DNA of 64,000 bases from NCBI GenBank assembly GCA_913043025.1, contig CAJWLM010000001.1, forward strand, positions 186,001 to 250,000, in the 5' to 3' direction. The translations under genes were made by a program, and so were the position numbers. The stretch is from an uncultured Rhodospirillaceae bacterium (GTDB lineage: Bacteria; Pseudomonadota; Alphaproteobacteria; UBA8366). Within the stretch, counting starts at the first letter, position 1. Each line of letters begins with the position of its first letter. Below are positions 63,462-64,000 of the stretch, one piece after another. The notes under the pieces are model-generated. The model worked only from the letters and a program-made list of their open reading frames with translations, searched no databases and was not told the DNA's origin.

Positions 63462-64000
63462 GACGGATACACTCTATCTTTCTGCGCGTCGGCATCATGA
63501 GGCCGGAAGGTCTGATGTGGCTAAGGAAATATACAGGCAAATTATCACTATTAATCCATGCCACGCGGGTGCCTTGCAGATGCTAGGTGTTTTGGCTCAT
63601 AAATCTGGAGAGACATCAGCCGCACTGGAATTGCTCAAACGGGCTGAAAGTGAAGATCCGAAGAACCCCGCACTCCTGATAAATCTTGGTGTTGTAACCC
63701 GCGAAATGGGGGATACGGCAGCAGCTAAAGTTTTTCTCCTAAAGGCCCTTGCCCTTGATCCAAAGCAATCGATGGGACATTTTAACCTTGGAAATTTATA
63801 TAGAGAGACCGGGCATTTTCTGGCTGCACTTGATTCCTATGAAGAAGCACTTTCCTTGTCTCGTGACGATCCAAATTTGCTTCATAACAAGGGGGTTACT
63901 CTGAGAGAGCTCGGGCGCGTAGAGGCAGCTGCTAGAGTGTTTTCTGAGGTCATACGGCTAGCACCCAAGCATGCGGGGGCACTAAATAATCTTGGTGTAA
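63454..64000 (+). CDS. TPR repeat protein, 3'-truncated by window edge
   Basis: GTG start at 63454, overlapping the OGT stop by 8 bases. About 182 residues are visible with successive TPR units (AYRQIITINPCHAGALQML-type; MGHFNLGNLYRETGHFLAALDSYEEAL; LLHNKGVTLRELGRVEAAARVF). It is similar in style to the TPR part of the upstream OGT, so it may be a second OGT-type protein whose catalytic domain lies beyond the window, or a TPR scaffold. The frame is open at the window end. Confidence 0.85.
   Translation, partial: MTETDTLYLSARRHHEAGRSDVAKEIYRQIITINPCHAGALQMLGVLAHKSGETSAALELLKRAESEDPKNPALLINLGVVTREMGDTAAAKVFLLKALALDPKQSMGHFNLGNLYRETGHFLAALDSYEEALSLSRDDPNLLHNKGVTLRELGRVEAAARVFSEVIRLAPKHAGALNNLGV

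Noticed and set aside
1-64000. tRNA or rRNA genes, IS elements, prophage and CRISPR arrays
   Set aside because: No tRNA-like or repeat-array pattern or transposase sequence was recognised on reading; a tRNAscan or CRISPR search was not possible.

Overview
The window looks like a chromosomal segment of a free-living, flagellated alphaproteobacterium, probably a marine Rhodospirillales-like lineage. The placement is inferred from the FlbD-type sigma-54 regulator inside a fliF-fliG-fliH-fliN-motA-flbD-flhA run, the compact gene packing, a moderate GC content judged by eye, and a large catabolic repertoire (amidases, sulfatases, CoA-transferase, flavoproteins). I see no tRNA, rRNA, IS element, prophage or CRISPR array.

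Layout. (1) About 1-13.5 kb is catabolic: three amidase-signature hydrolases (the first cut by the window edge), a D-threonine aldolase-like enzyme beside a TauD/TfdA dioxygenase, two tandem sulfatases, a pterin-type pair (FolB-like aldolase plus a pteridine-reductase-type SDR) overlapping the third amidase, and two flavoproteins. (2) At 13.8-14.6 kb is the most striking gene: a glutaredoxin-DinB fusion whose first active-site Cys codon is an in-frame TGA. It has a strong ribosome binding site and an intact reading frame on both sides, so it is a selenoprotein candidate with a U-x-x-C motif. (3) About 14.7-23.1 kb holds organic-acid and acyl-CoA genes: MmgE/PrpD, two hotdog thioesterases, a 2-hydroxyacid dehydrogenase, a TcuA-like flavoprotein, and an operon of crotonase, FMN 2-hydroxyacid oxidase and CaiB CoA-transferase. 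(4) About 23.4-40.3 kb is mixed housekeeping: PhoU-like/PiT phosphate uptake, SDR, a degenerate PP2C-like protein, VOC protein, SPOR protein, methyltransferase, nitroreductase, rhomboid protease, ArgE-like peptidase, MlaC-like protein, PLP enzyme, N-formylglutamate amidohydrolase, NAD kinase, MoaA and MobA.

(5) 40.6-57.9 kb is a flagellar cluster. fliI-fliJ are on the plus strand. A long minus-strand operon runs fliF, fliG, fliH, fliN, motA, flbD, flhA and a FliK-like gene. A second minus-strand group runs flaG, fliK, flgD, flgE and ends in a clear intrinsic terminator. I found two sigma-54 (-24/-12) promoter matches, one before fliK and one, a full consensus match, before flaG. With flbD in the same window this suggests local control of late hook genes. 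(6) 58.2-64 kb is a surface-glycan or glycosylation block: two short-range operons with a methyltransferase, a PhyH-type dioxygenase, a beta-propeller glycosidase-like protein, a NeuD/PglD-like acyltransferase, a TPR-OGT (SPINDLY-type) glycosyltransferase and a further TPR protein cut by the window end. Its position beside the flagellar genes makes flagellin or envelope glycosylation plausible, but that is inference.

TGA is used as an ordinary stop in this window (for example the amidase ending at 2412), so a changed genetic code does not explain the TGA in the glutaredoxin gene. The choice is between selenocysteine insertion and a nonsense mutation. No selA, selB, selC or selD is visible here to decide it.
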